DNA of 64,000 nucleotides from Methanothrix sp. (GCA_026394565.1 JAPKYA010000002.1:1-64000), one strand, 5' to 3'; shown: positions 34,629 to 42,287, numbered from the stretch's first letter. Notes: generated from the sequence alone by a model not told the origin. Program-made: numbers and translations.

Positions 34629-35360
34629 ATGGCCTTAAAAAAGAAGCCATCTGAGCCGTGGCCGCTCATCACCGGCGAGTATGAGGCAGGAAATCCGGAA
34701 AGTCCGGTGGCTGTCTGTTCCTGCGGATCTCACCTCAAGGGATCAGAGCTGCTCGCTGCCGGCGCCGGTCTGGTTGGACCGTGCAAGACAGAAAACATCG
34801 GCATTGAGAAGATGGTGGCAAACCTGGTCTCCAATCCCAACATCAGATACCTGATCGTCACGGGAATGGAGGTCAAGGGGCACATCACCGGTCAGGCCGT
34901 GGGAGCCTTCCTCAAAGACGGCATAGATAAGGAAGGAAGAATCATCGGTGCCAAGGGAGCTATTCCCTTCATCCAGAACCTGAACGAAGAGTCCATTGAG
35001 CGGGTCAAGCAGCAGGTTTCGCCCATCATGATGATGGACACCGAGGACATGGGCGTCATCAAGGCCAAGATTGCGGAGCTGATCTCCAAGGATCCGGGTG
35101 CCTTAGATGTCGAGCCTATGAGAATAGAGATCAAAGAGGGCGGGGAAGAAGAGGTAGAGACCGGCCCAAGACCCATGGCCGCAGAGGCTGTGGATATTCT
35201 GGGCAGAATGAGGTTGATGGATGCCGCGGTAACCAATAATGGTCTCCTCAACAAGTTCCAGGCAGGCATCTATGCAGGCAAGATAGAAGGCGTTGCTCTG
35301 GGCATGACGGTAGTCCTGATCTTCTTCGGCATAATCCTCAAGATGGTAGGAGGGCAGTAA
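34629..35360 (+). CDS. mtrA: Tetrahydromethanopterin S-methyltransferase subunit A (corrinoid protein)
   Basis: 243 residues. Carries the cobamide cofactor that accepts the methyl group from MtrH and passes it to coenzyme M. The cobalt-ligating His is near residue 85 in TGMEVKGHITGQAVGAF. A C-terminal TM helix (GMTVVLIFFGIILKMV) anchors it, so this is the full-length membrane form. Start: ATG 34629 with GGAGGTG (34616-34622) upstream; the GTG at 34620 belongs to the binding site. Confidence 0.97.
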   Translation: MALKKKPSEPWPLITGEYEAGNPESPVAVCSCGSHLKGSELLAAGAGLVGPCKTENIGIEKMVANLVSNPNIRYLIVTGMEVKGHITGQAVGAFLKDGIDKEGRIIGAKGAIPFIQNLNEESIERVKQQVSPIMMMDTEDMGVIKAKIAELISKDPGALDVEPMRIEIKEGGEEEVETGPRPMAAEAVDILGRMRLMDAAVTNNGLLNKFQAGIYAGKIEGVALGMTVVLIFFGIILKMVGGQ

Positions 35361-35361
35361 G

Positions 35362-35598
35362 ATGGCTGAAGAACAAGAGGTAATCTACGGCCAGGGCATC
35401 CCCAAGGTCATTGATCCTAGAGCACAGCATTTCCAGGACATTGTGGATGACATCAAGTACAAGGCCCAGCTCCTGGCCAGGGAGACGAAGCTATCCTCAG
35501 GAGTAATGGCCACCGTTTCCATGGGATTTGCCATCGGTTTCATCCTAGCAGTAATGCTGATGCTCGGGCCGTTCTTCATATTCCAAGGGGGGCTGTGA
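35362..35598 (+). CDS. mtrF: Tetrahydromethanopterin S-methyltransferase subunit F
   Basis: 78 residues: hydrophilic front (IPKVIDPRAQHFQDIVDDIKYKAQLLARETKL) and one C-terminal TM helix (GFAIGFILAVMLMLGPFF). The DPR...Q.IV.DIRYK.QLL.R pattern is shared with the N-terminal part of MtrA/F-type subunits. Follows mtrA by one base, as in other methanogens. Confidence 0.95.
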   Translation: MAEEQEVIYGQGIPKVIDPRAQHFQDIVDDIKYKAQLLARETKLSSGVMATVSMGFAIGFILAVMLMLGPFFIFQGGL

Positions 35599-35601
35599 GC
35601 A

Positions 35602-35847
35602 ATGGTGAATGAAGGGCGAGAAGCGGTTCCGGTAGCCGTGGTTGATAAGAATCAGTTCAATGAGATCATGGCAAGGCTGGATAGAATCGATGAGAAGATT
35701 GAGTTCTACTCAGGCGAGAAGTTCCTGCGCGCCGGCAAGTCCGTCGGCAGGGATCTGGGTACAGCCTACGGAGTTTGCGCTGGATTGATCATAATATTGG
35801 CGTATATACTGTTTGTATATGCCGGCCACTGGACGAGGGTGATTTGA
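35602..35847 (+). CDS. mtrG: Tetrahydromethanopterin S-methyltransferase subunit G
   Basis: 81 residues: a helical charged front (NQFNEIMARLDRIDEKIEFYSGE) and one TM helix near the C-terminus (GVCAGLIIILAYILFVY). Small anchor subunit of the Mtr complex. Stop (TGA) is directly followed by the mtrH ATG. Confidence 0.95.
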   Translation: MVNEGREAVPVAVVDKNQFNEIMARLDRIDEKIEFYSGEKFLRAGKSVGRDLGTAYGVCAGLIIILAYILFVYAGHWTRVI

Positions 35848-36783
35848 ATGTTCAAGTTTGATAGGAAGCAAGAGGTCTTCGATTTCGGCAATTTCAAGGT
35901 TGGGGGCCAGCCTGGAGAGTACCCCACATGCTGCATAGGCACCATGTTCTACGCCAGGCACAAGATTGTCTCCGATCCGGAGCATGGAGTCTTTGACGCG
36001 GCAGCCGCTGAGAGGCTCTGGAATGCACAGGTTGAGATGAGCGACCTAACTGGAAATTCCTGTATGAACCAGATCGTCGCGGAGAGCAACGAGGCCATGA
36101 AGAAGGAGATCGACTGGTTTGTGGGCATATCCGATTATCCATTCCTCATCGACTCCTCTGCTCCTGAGGTGCGCGCCTTCGGCGTCAAGTACGCCACTGA
36201 GATCGGCGTTGCCGATAGAGCCATCCATAACTCCATCAACGCCTCCATTACACCGGAGGAGCTGCTGGCCGTCAAGGAAAGCGACCTTGATGCGGCAATT
36301 GTTCTGGCCTTCAACGCCATGGAGAAGGGAACCGCAGGCAAGATGAACATCCTGACCAAAGCGGCTGGAGGCGCCAAGAAGGGCATGCTGGAGTACGCCA
36401 AAGAGTGCGGCATTACCAGGCCCCTCATCGATACTGCTGCCATGCCGCTGGGAGCCGGCTCCGGCGCAACCTATCGCGCCGTCATTGCCGTCAAAGCTCA
36501 ACTCGGCCTGCCGGTTGGTGCAGGATTCCACAACGGTGCCTCTGCCTGGGACTGGATGAAGAAGTGGAAGAAACAGCATAAAGAGGCCTTCTCTCCTGTC
36601 GATATCGGCTCCAATCTGGTAGCCGGAATCTTGGGTGCCAACTACTACCTCTACGGGCCCATAGAAAACGCCCCCATGATCTTCCCGGCTGCGGCCATGG
36701 TGGACATCATGACGGCGGAGTCGGCAGAGGAGTTGGGACTGAAAGTTCTGGCTGAAAAGCATCCTAAGAATACGACTCTGTAA
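35848..36783 (+). CDS. mtrH: Tetrahydromethanopterin S-methyltransferase subunit H (methyltransferase)
   Basis: 311 residues, soluble TIM-barrel subunit that takes the methyl group from methyl-H4(S)PT and puts it on the Co(I) cobamide of MtrA. Opening MFKFDRKQEVFDFGNFKVGGQPGEYPTCCIGTMFY is characteristic; GNSCMNQIVAES and a GAGSGATYRAV loop follow. Last gene of the mtr operon; a T-rich tract follows. Confidence 0.97.
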   Translation: MFKFDRKQEVFDFGNFKVGGQPGEYPTCCIGTMFYARHKIVSDPEHGVFDAAAAERLWNAQVEMSDLTGNSCMNQIVAESNEAMKKEIDWFVGISDYPFLIDSSAPEVRAFGVKYATEIGVADRAIHNSINASITPEELLAVKESDLDAAIVLAFNAMEKGTAGKMNILTKAAGGAKKGMLEYAKECGITRPLIDTAAMPLGAGSGATYRAVIAVKAQLGLPVGAGFHNGASAWDWMKKWKKQHKEAFSPVDIGSNLVAGILGANYYLYGPIENAPMIFPAAAMVDIMTAESAEELGLKVLAEKHPKNTTL

Positions 36784-36808
36784 GTCGTCTTCTTTTTTTT
36801 CTATTTTT
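36784..36808 (+). terminator. T-rich terminator after mtrH
   Basis: Pyrimidine tract with T8 (36792-36799) and T5 (36803-36807) directly behind the mtrH stop, typical of archaeal U-tract termination. It lies just ahead of the YkgJ-type gene, so that gene may be reached by read-through. Confidence 0.5.
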
Positions 36809-36820
36809 CGAGGATATTCA

Positions 36821-37459
36821 TTGCCGCGCGTTATCATTAAAACGGCTTTTCATAATATCAGATTCAAATGCAGGAGATGTGGCACCTGCTGCCATCATAA
36901 GAGGCCGGAGGAGTTCGGAGATCTAATACCTCTGGAAAGGCTAAAGGAGTTCTGGGAGAAGTCGAATCTGATCTATATGACTGGTGAGGATATCGAGAAT
37001 ATCAGCCGCGAAACAGGCCTTGATCCTTCTGATTTTGTGGATACGCTTTACAGATATGACGGGAAATTCGTTCGCGTTGATGATTCCAAAAAGAGAATAA
37101 TCCTGGATTTTCCGGTCATGAAGAGCAAGGCAGATACTACCTGCGTCTTTTACAATAATGGCTGCAAAGTTTACTCCATTCGGCCCAAAGCCTGCCGCCT
37201 CTTTCCCTTTCGAGTCGAGGAGGAGAGCACACCGCAAGGCGACATAATATTAAACATTTCCTGCAATAAGAGCTGTCCCGGAATCGGGACTGGCAAAATA
37301 GCCGATAAGAAGTCGCTGGAAAAACTGGTATGCGATCAGTTTTTGGAGAGAAGCGAGTGCGTCGCGACTGAGGTCCGGACTCTGGCGCAGGAAGGCAGGA
37401 TTTCCAGGGATGCCAGGATATATCGCAGCCATCCCGGCCCAAGATTCCCGCCCAAATAA
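36821..37459 (+). CDS. YkgJ-family cysteine cluster protein
   Basis: 212 residues. N-terminal FKCRRCGTCCHH and later CVFYNNGCKVYSIRPKACRLFPF give the conserved CxxCGxCC...C...RPxxCRxFPF pattern of zinc/iron-chelating YkgJ-type proteins. Two more cysteines follow (SCNKSCPG). Role unknown; it may bind an Fe-S cluster or metal. TTG 36821 is the best start because the product begins right before the cluster and no ATG is available. 37 bases after mtrH, same strand. Confidence 0.85.
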   Translation: MPRVIIKTAFHNIRFKCRRCGTCCHHKRPEEFGDLIPLERLKEFWEKSNLIYMTGEDIENISRETGLDPSDFVDTLYRYDGKFVRVDDSKKRIILDFPVMKSKADTTCVFYNNGCKVYSIRPKACRLFPFRVEEESTPQGDIILNISCNKSCPGIGTGKIADKKSLEKLVCDQFLERSECVATEVRTLAQEGRISRDARIYRSHPGPRFPPK

Positions 37460-37576
37460 ATCGGATAAAAGAGCAATCTCCGCGTCATTGGGCTTTAGGA
37501 AAGTTTTTCTCCTAAAGAGATCTATATGCAACGCGGCATGGGTTATCCCAGCGCCATGATTTGGGAGGTGAGATTC

Positions 37577-37747
37577 ATGACAGTTGTAAAGAGCGATGCT
37601 ATGTTGCAGCACGAAAAGACGATCGCAGAGGTGGTGGCTCACAGGCCGAAGCGCAGCAACGATCAAGTGATGCATATTGAATGGAGAAATATCTTACTGG
37701 CAGCGGCTGCAGTTGTAGTAGTGGTAATTGCAGCAACATCCATGTGA
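37577..37747 (+). CDS. 56-residue tail-anchored-type small membrane protein
   Basis: From ATG 37577 with a perfect ribosome binding site (GGGAGGTGA, 37561-37569). A hydrophilic N-terminus (MTVVKSDAMLQHEKTIAEVVAHRPK), then WRNILLAAAAVVVVVIAATSM: one C-terminal helix ending in Met. It is a paralogue of the minus-strand small gene at 40559-40738 (shared D-x-M-x-Q-x-E, RPK/KPK, RNI, VVI, terminal M). Function unknown. Confidence 0.7.
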   Translation: MTVVKSDAMLQHEKTIAEVVAHRPKRSNDQVMHIEWRNILLAAAAVVVVVIAATSM

Positions 37748-37757
37748 ATAAGGCTTC

Positions 37758-37791
37758 ATGGCCGGCCAACCGGCTTTTATTTACTTTTTTG
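37758..37791 (+). terminator. Hairpin plus T-tract terminator
   Basis: GCCGG (37761-37765), loop CCAA, CCGGC (37770-37774), then a T-rich run to 37791. It separates two convergent genes and overlaps the 3' end of the TOPRIM gene on the other strand. Confidence 0.5.
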
Positions 37792-38637
37792 TATAATCCA
37801 TGATTCGTTATCGGGATCAGAGCCGGATAGATATTTGGCAAGGGCTTCACTGAGGAAACCAGCAATACCCCCCGGATAGTGGACCTCCAAACAATCCAGC
37901 TCCGCCATCTTTCTTGGATCAATAGGGTAGGGCTTGAGATATCTCTTGAAACGATTATGGTCCTCCTTCGAATTCATTTTTGCATTGACCAGAGGAAGCT
38001 TCAGATCGAGGACTTGTTCCGGCTTAAGGCCGATGCATTTCAATTTTATATCCCTGTTGCCCATCGATGGCTCGACCTTGGCAATCTCCGACGCCAGATC
38101 GCTGCTGAAAAATGCGCCGGAGGGACTTAAGTCGGACAGACAGAGGATGATAGTCGGTTGGCGACAGCGCTGGTGCAGAGCAGAAATTGCATCCTCAGAT
38201 GCCCTGCCGTTGACTGAGACCAGGGTTACGCCATATTTCTGGCAGATGGGGTAAAGCAGGGGATTCAAAGCGGACTTAGCGACCCAAACCTCCAGGAAAT
38301 AGGGCCGCTCCCAATCGATCTCCGGCGGGAATAATTGCTCTCCTGCCGTCTCCTCCAGTATAGCGTCCGCAGGAATGAATCCCAGACTTCTCGCTTTGCT
38401 CATCCATTTGGGAAGCTTCTCGCCGTCGTTCTCATGGTACGGCCTCATGATCCTGATTTCTCCCACAAATCCTCCGCAGATGGGATAATCCGAGGCCTTC
38501 ATCTGCAGCGCGTGGTAGAATAATCCTCGCAGCGTGGTTCTTGATCGGCCTGTGCTTTTCACAAAATCCTGATATGCTCTTGCCACCCATCTGGATTTTG
38601 TTCTATCTGTCTCAGTGTATACAAATGCCTCAGTCAT
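37777..38637 (-). CDS. Spo11/topoisomerase VI subunit A-like TOPRIM protein, catalytic residues altered
   Basis: 286 residues from ATG 38637 (an AAGGA precedes it); the frame runs on to 38715 without added similarity. The N-terminal part has a TopoVI-A-like winged-helix feel (RSRTTLRGLFYHALQ). The TOPRIM region is FLEVWVAKSALNPLLYPICQKYGVTLVSVNGRASEDA, then LCLSDLSPSG. In related stand-alone TOPRIM proteins the first motif reads vEK and the second DxDPSG. Here the Glu is Ala (near 120) and the second Asp is Ser (near 171). So metal binding and nicking are doubtful. No topoisomerase VI B gene is adjacent. Possibly part of a mobile or defence module. Confidence 0.7.
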   Translation of the reverse strand: MTEAFVYTETDRTKSRWVARAYQDFVKSTGRSRTTLRGLFYHALQMKASDYPICGGFVGEIRIMRPYHENDGEKLPKWMSKARSLGFIPADAILEETAGEQLFPPEIDWERPYFLEVWVAKSALNPLLYPICQKYGVTLVSVNGRASEDAISALHQRCRQPTIILCLSDLSPSGAFFSSDLASEIAKVEPSMGNRDIKLKCIGLKPEQVLDLKLPLVNAKMNSKEDHNRFKRYLKPYPIDPRKMAELDCLEVHYPGGIAGFLSEALAKYLSGSDPDNESWIIQKSK

Positions 38638-38786
38638 ATCTGAATTTCCTTGGTCATACAAAGTATTTAGAGCAGAATGTTTCTGCAAGGATACCTGGCT
38701 GATGCCGTGCCACAAAGTTTATGTGGGATGCAGTAAATTGGCCTTCTGCCTAGTGTATTCATTGCTGAAAAGGAGGTGGAAATATA

Positions 38787-38885
38787 ACGGATCAATTGAT
38801 CGCCGTAGTAGTATTTGGCGTTTTAACATTCGTACTGCCATATGTATTAAATAAATGGTCAGACGGCAGGGCAGGAGTTAGGTAA
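38787..38885 (+). CDS. 32-residue membrane peptide with apparent ACG start
   Basis: Ribosome binding site AAAAGGAGGTGG (38768-38779) is followed after 7 bases by ACG GAT CAA TTG ATC..., encoding (M)DQLIAVVVFGVLTFVLPY and ending NKWSDGRAGVR: one hydrophobic helix with a basic C-terminus. No ATG/GTG is in frame; TTG 38796 would shorten the helix. The strong binding site is hard to explain otherwise. Too short to be sure. A candidate ORF on the opposite strand overlaps this segment. Confidence 0.45.
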   Translation, partial: TDQLIAVVVFGVLTFVLPYVLNKWSDGRAGVR

Positions 38886-39040
38886 ATCGTAATATGTTCT
38901 GCGATCCTGGCTTTTGCTAGGGTCGTTATTATTATTATCCGCTCATCATTGATATCTATGGCCACGACGTTTCCCGGACCATGCATCATTTGGGGCGCGA
39001 AGATGGGCGCGTCAATTGCGCCTTCAATTATTATCAACAC
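38792..39040 (-). CDS. Candidate unknown ORF, divergent from the symporter
   Basis: On the minus strand an 82-codon frame starts at 39040 (TTG at 39040 or just upstream GTG) and reads LIIIEGAIDAPIFAPQMMHGP...NVVAIDINDERIIIITTLAKARIAEH. The first ~55 codons look coding (GC3-rich, protein-like); the last ~25 are low complexity and overlap the 32-residue peptide gene on the other strand. ACTATAAAAC (about 39057-39067, minus strand) could be its TATA box, about 25 bases ahead. Family not recognised. It may be a truncated gene. Confidence 0.3.
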   Translation of the reverse strand: MLIIIEGAIDAPIFAPQMMHGPGNVVAIDINDERIIIITTLAKARIAEHITIYLTPALPSDHLFNTYGSTNVKTPNTTTAIN

Positions 39041-39056
39041 TGCAGTTACAGCGAAA

Positions 39057-39110
39057 GTTTTATAGTTTTGTAAACCTTATTCGCGAAAAAGGGTTTACAA
39101 TTCGCGAGGT
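39057..39110. promoter_or_regulatory. Symporter promoter with operator-like palindrome
   Basis: TTTTATAGTT (39058-39067) is a TATA box usable on both strands. Directly downstream are perfect 8-base inverted arms TGTAAACC (39069-39076) and GGTTTACA (39092-39099) around a TTCGCGA; a second TTCGCGA is at 39101-39107, followed by GAGGT as ribosome binding site. The palindrome covers the predicted transcription start, the place of an archaeal repressor site. Confidence 0.5.
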
Positions 39111-39117
39111 ATGGTTT

Positions 39118-40476
39118 ATGGATCAGGCTGCCGTCGTAGTAGTAATATATTTGCTGGCGATGCTCGCCATTGGTGCTTGGGGGCTTCGCATGAAGGGACT
39201 GGAGGATTTCCACCTGGCTGGGCGGAGCATAAAACTGGTTCTTCTTACGGGCACTTTCTGTGCCAGCATCATCGGCGCTTCGGCAACACTGGGCATGGCG
39301 GGCCTGGGCTTTTCCAAAGGCCTGCCCGGGGCATGGTGGATGCTCTCCGGTACGGCCGGACTGCTGGTGCTGGCCACCTTTTTTGCCGGGAAAGTGAGAG
39401 CTAGCGGATGCTACACTCTGCCCGACTTGGTGGGCTCCTTTTATGGAGGAAGGGCAAGGTTTGTCGCCTCCGTTCTCATTGTTGTATCCTGGGTGGGAGT
39501 CATTGCCGTGCAGATTGTGGCATGCGGCAAGGTGCTGGGAGCAGTATTTGGAGGAAACGAGACCTTATTCATGGCAGCATGCACAGCAGTCTTCGTACTC
39601 TACACAGCTCACGGAGGGCAGGGCTCGGTGATAAGGACAGACCTGGTACAGCTCATGATAATCTTAGCGGGAATGATAGTCCTGTTTTTCAGAGCATCAG
39701 AGGCTGCTGGGCCCGGCTTGCTCCTCAGCCAGAGCTTTCCCACGTCGGCAGAGATGGGCGGCTGGGATGTACTGTCCATGCTGCTGGTTGTCGGCTCGGC
39801 ATATCTGGTCGGACCGGACATGTATTCTCGTTTGCTCTCCGCCCATAGCCAGAGAGATGCAAAGATATCCGCTGCGATCGCAGCCGTTATCCTCATTCCC
39901 CTGGCCTTCCTGATCGCATCCCTGGGCATCTTCGCCCGGTCGCTTTACCCGGCAGCATCACCTGAGCAGGCCCTTCCCGTGCTCCTGACAGGATTGCTGT
40001 CGCCCGGCCTAGAAGGACTGGTGGCGGCAGCTCTCCTGGCAGCATTCATGTCCTCAGCAGACACGAGCCTGATGACTGCCACCTCCATTTTAGCTCTGGA
40101 TATTTATAGAAAGGCAAGTCCCGCGTCGAGTGAAAGGAAACTGATGGCCATGTCGAGGCTTTTTGTGTTAATCATAGGTATTCTGGCTTTGGCGTTAGCC
40201 GTCTCAATGCCCGGCATCATCAAGACATTGCTTATCGCTTATACCGTCTTTACCAGCGGTCTGCTCTTGCCGGTTATTGCCGGATTCTACCGAGAGCGTC
40301 TGAGGCTTACGCCTTCCGGAGCTCTGGCAGCGCTGCTGGGTGGCGGGATAACTGCAATCTTCCTGGGCCGGACGTATCCGCTGCTTGGCATGGCGGTCTC
40401 CGCAGCATTCCTATTCGGGGTAAGCTGGTTGGAGAGACAGTATACGAAGCAGGAATGCCGGAACGCAATATTATAA
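39118..40476 (+). CDS. Sodium/solute symporter (SSF family)
   Basis: 452 residues from ATG 39118, 12-13 TM helices, LeuT fold. Family marks: LEDFHLAGRSIKLVLLTGTFCASIIGASATLGMAGLGFSKG in the first helices, VGPDMYSRLLSAHSQRDAKISA in the middle loop and AAFMSSADTSLMTATSILALDIYRK (the SSF signature region). It imports an organic solute (for example proline, pantothenate, acetate or a sugar acid) with Na+; the substrate cannot be told. Operator-like palindrome upstream. Confidence 0.9.
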   Translation: MDQAAVVVVIYLLAMLAIGAWGLRMKGLEDFHLAGRSIKLVLLTGTFCASIIGASATLGMAGLGFSKGLPGAWWMLSGTAGLLVLATFFAGKVRASGCYTLPDLVGSFYGGRARFVASVLIVVSWVGVIAVQIVACGKVLGAVFGGNETLFMAACTAVFVLYTAHGGQGSVIRTDLVQLMIILAGMIVLFFRASEAAGPGLLLSQSFPTSAEMGGWDVLSMLLVVGSAYLVGPDMYSRLLSAHSQRDAKISAAIAAVILIPLAFLIASLGIFARSLYPAASPEQALPVLLTGLLSPGLEGLVAAALLAAFMSSADTSLMTATSILALDIYRKASPASSERKLMAMSRLFVLIIGILALALAVSMPGIIKTLLIAYTVFTSGLLLPVIAGFYRERLRLTPSGALAALLGGGITAIFLGRTYPLLGMAVSAAFLFGVSWLERQYTKQECRNAIL

Positions 40477-40558
40477 AAGTTCTTTCGAATGTAATCGCTA
40501 TTGCTAATCCTTAAAAAATATTCAAGAGGCGGGCCCTATTGGCTATTCTCAATTCCAG
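40477..40558. terminator. Convergent gap after the symporter
   Basis: 82 bp of mixed composition between the symporter stop and a small convergent gene. No clear hairpin; CTTAAAAAATATT (40510-40522) is AT-rich only. Confidence 0.2.
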
Positions 40559-40738
40559 TTACATGAACTGAGCAATAACTACAAAGACCAAAAAGAGCCC
40601 GGTCAACACGGCGACGATGTTCCTGGCATCTGGCCTTTTGATTCCATATTTTTTTGGGCTCTTTGGTTTATTGTTACAAATAAATTCAGTGCCTCTCTCA
40701 TATTGCATCATTTGATCTGTTATTCCAGTAACCGACAT
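40559..40738 (-). CDS. 59-residue small membrane protein, paralogue of the 37577 gene
   Basis: ATG at 40736-40738 with GAGGTGA four to ten bases upstream on the minus strand. The product starts MSVTGITDQMMQYERGTEF, continues with a KPKSPKKYGIKRPDARNI basic linker and ends with a hydrophobic helix VAVLTGLFLVFVVIAQFM. Same plan and several identical positions as the 56-residue protein at 37577-37747 (D-x-M-x-Q-x-E, KPK/RPK, RNI, VVI, terminal Met). Function unknown; possibly a small subunit or regulator of a membrane complex. Confidence 0.7.
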   Translation of the reverse strand: MSVTGITDQMMQYERGTEFICNNKPKSPKKYGIKRPDARNIVAVLTGLFLVFVVIAQFM

Positions 40739-41159
40739 TTAATTTCACCTCAACCTTGTTTTTGCTTCATATGCTTCTTTTACCTATTTTACCTTTTTGG
40801 CATAATCATGAAAATGGTCCATATCAATAAAGGGAAAAAGTTAAATAACCATTAATACATCGCAAATGGTAGATGATAAAGAAATGGATGCTCGCGTAAT
40901 TGGCCCGACAGCACTATTTTGCCATGGGGATCGTAGTTATGTTCATTTCTGGCGGCCATAAGATGTTCCCAGTGCAGCTGGGCTGAAGTGGACAGGAAAA
41001 GCGCTCATCGACTAAAACTGGTCCTATTTAGACCTGGCTGTATCAGCGGTAGTCTTAAAAAATACCGAGAATAACTTTGGCAAGGCAGAGAGCCATAGAG
41101 CGGATACTTAATGAAGGACGAACTGAGAATAGGACAATTGTGCCTCGGAGACCAAGGAT
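40739..41159. other. Gene-poor AT-rich stretch
   Basis: 421 bp with promoter-like sequence AAAGTTAAATAACC (40838-40851). A 31-codon ORF (40866-40961, starting MVDDKEMDARVIGPTALF) could be leaderless from it but has no other support; another frame reads a short hydrophobic piece (AMGIVVMFISGGHKMF), suggesting gene decay. Nothing else recognisable until the DUF2958 gene. Confidence 0.4.
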
Positions 41160-41519
41160 ATGAGCCGTAAATTTAGCGATCTAAAATCGAGCGATCTGGC
41201 CAAGTTGCCTGGTTTAACATATGATCACGCTTATATTGGAGAAGAGATAATTTATATGCACCTTTTTAATAAAAAGAATATGCACTGGTATCTGGCAGAG
41301 TATGGTCCCATTGGTAAGAAATTCTTCGGATTCTTCGAGAATAAAACGGATGGACTGGCCTCGGGGCAATGCGGCATCGAAGAAATTCTCTATTGGGCGA
41401 AAAGGGGAGATACTCTGGAGCCGATGGTCGATGAAGACTGGAAGCCGATGAAAGCGAGAGAGATTCCTATTCTAACAGAATATGTAAAATTGATGATTTG
41501 CCAGCCGGATTTAACGTAA
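41160..41519 (+). CDS. DUF2958-like protein
   Basis: 119 residues. The order KLPGLTYDHAYIGEEIIYMHLFNKKNMHWYLAEYG...KKFFGFFEN...GIEEILYWAKRGDTLEPMVDEDWKPMKAREI resembles DUF2958, small soluble proteins frequent on plasmids and integrative elements. Function unknown. ATG 41160 follows GGAGACCAAGGAT. Moderately AT-rich; together with the next gene it marks an accessory segment. Confidence 0.7.
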   Translation: MSRKFSDLKSSDLAKLPGLTYDHAYIGEEIIYMHLFNKKNMHWYLAEYGPIGKKFFGFFENKTDGLASGQCGIEEILYWAKRGDTLEPMVDEDWKPMKAREIPILTEYVKLMICQPDLT

Positions 41520-41837
41520 AAACGGGCCTAGCGATCGTGAACCAGTTATGGTTTGGAATTTGAATCTGCTACAGAAATCTACATTGTTGGATACTGATTA
41601 TTTAGGATTAACACACAATGAAAGCGTGTTCACAGTATCGCTATCCACAAACGAGTTCCAAAAGATTCCAACTTATTTATGGATCACGACCGATATTTAG
41701 CCCTTTCGGGAAATACCTGGGCAAAAAGACTAAGGCATCTCATTTTCATAAGAGCAAGAACAATTCCTGTCAAATCTTCCATAGTCTTTAATACTGATGA
41801 AGGCAGACCAAAATACAAAAAAAGGCCCGGCGAGCAA
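41520..41837. other. Stretch without convincing gene
   Basis: AT-rich. The frame of the next gene is open from 41679, but its first 53 codons (WAKRLRHLIFIRARTIPVKSS) are not protein-like enough to extend it with confidence. No RNA or repeat recognised. Confidence 0.3.
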
Positions 41838-42287
41838 ATGCCCAGCGTCAAGTATACCAGAATAGAAATAACCCAAGAAGCATACATGGCTTTAGAGGCG
41901 GAAGCCATTCTCCAAGGTAAGACCTTGAAGAAACTCGCATCAGAAATGATATTGAAAGGGGCTTCTAAAAAGGCTCTAAATTTTGTCCAGGAATCAACGG
42001 TTTCAATCGAAGCCAACTTGAATTTTAGCAGAGATAAGCTATCAAGAGTGATAAACGATATCGGCACAACAAAGATAAACATCGATGAGGGCGTTATGGA
42101 GAACGTCCAGAAAAGTCTGGTTGATGAAGGATATCAAGGTGCGATGTTATATGTGGCTCAACATATGGCATCGATGCAACGGGACGAGCTTTTTCGGATA
42201 TTGACAACCTGTCAGCTCAATAGAGTGCCTTCGGCGATGGCTGTGGATATCATTAAGAGTTTGAAGAGAATGCAAGGCGGCAAATAA
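41838..42287 (+). CDS. Unknown protein with ribbon-helix-helix-like N-terminus
   Basis: 149 residues from ATG 41838 (202 if the open frame to 41679 is used). The start VKYTRIEITQEAYMALEAEAILQGKTLKKLASEMILKGA has the strand-helix-helix pattern of ribbon-helix-helix DNA-binding proteins with a toxin-antitoxin flavour. The remainder is helical and charged (FSRDKLSRVINDIGTTKINIDEGVMENVQKS). No partner toxin is visible. Function inference only. Confidence 0.55.
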   Translation: MPSVKYTRIEITQEAYMALEAEAILQGKTLKKLASEMILKGASKKALNFVQESTVSIEANLNFSRDKLSRVINDIGTTKINIDEGVMENVQKSLVDEGYQGAMLYVAQHMASMQRDELFRILTTCQLNRVPSAMAVDIIKSLKRMQGGK

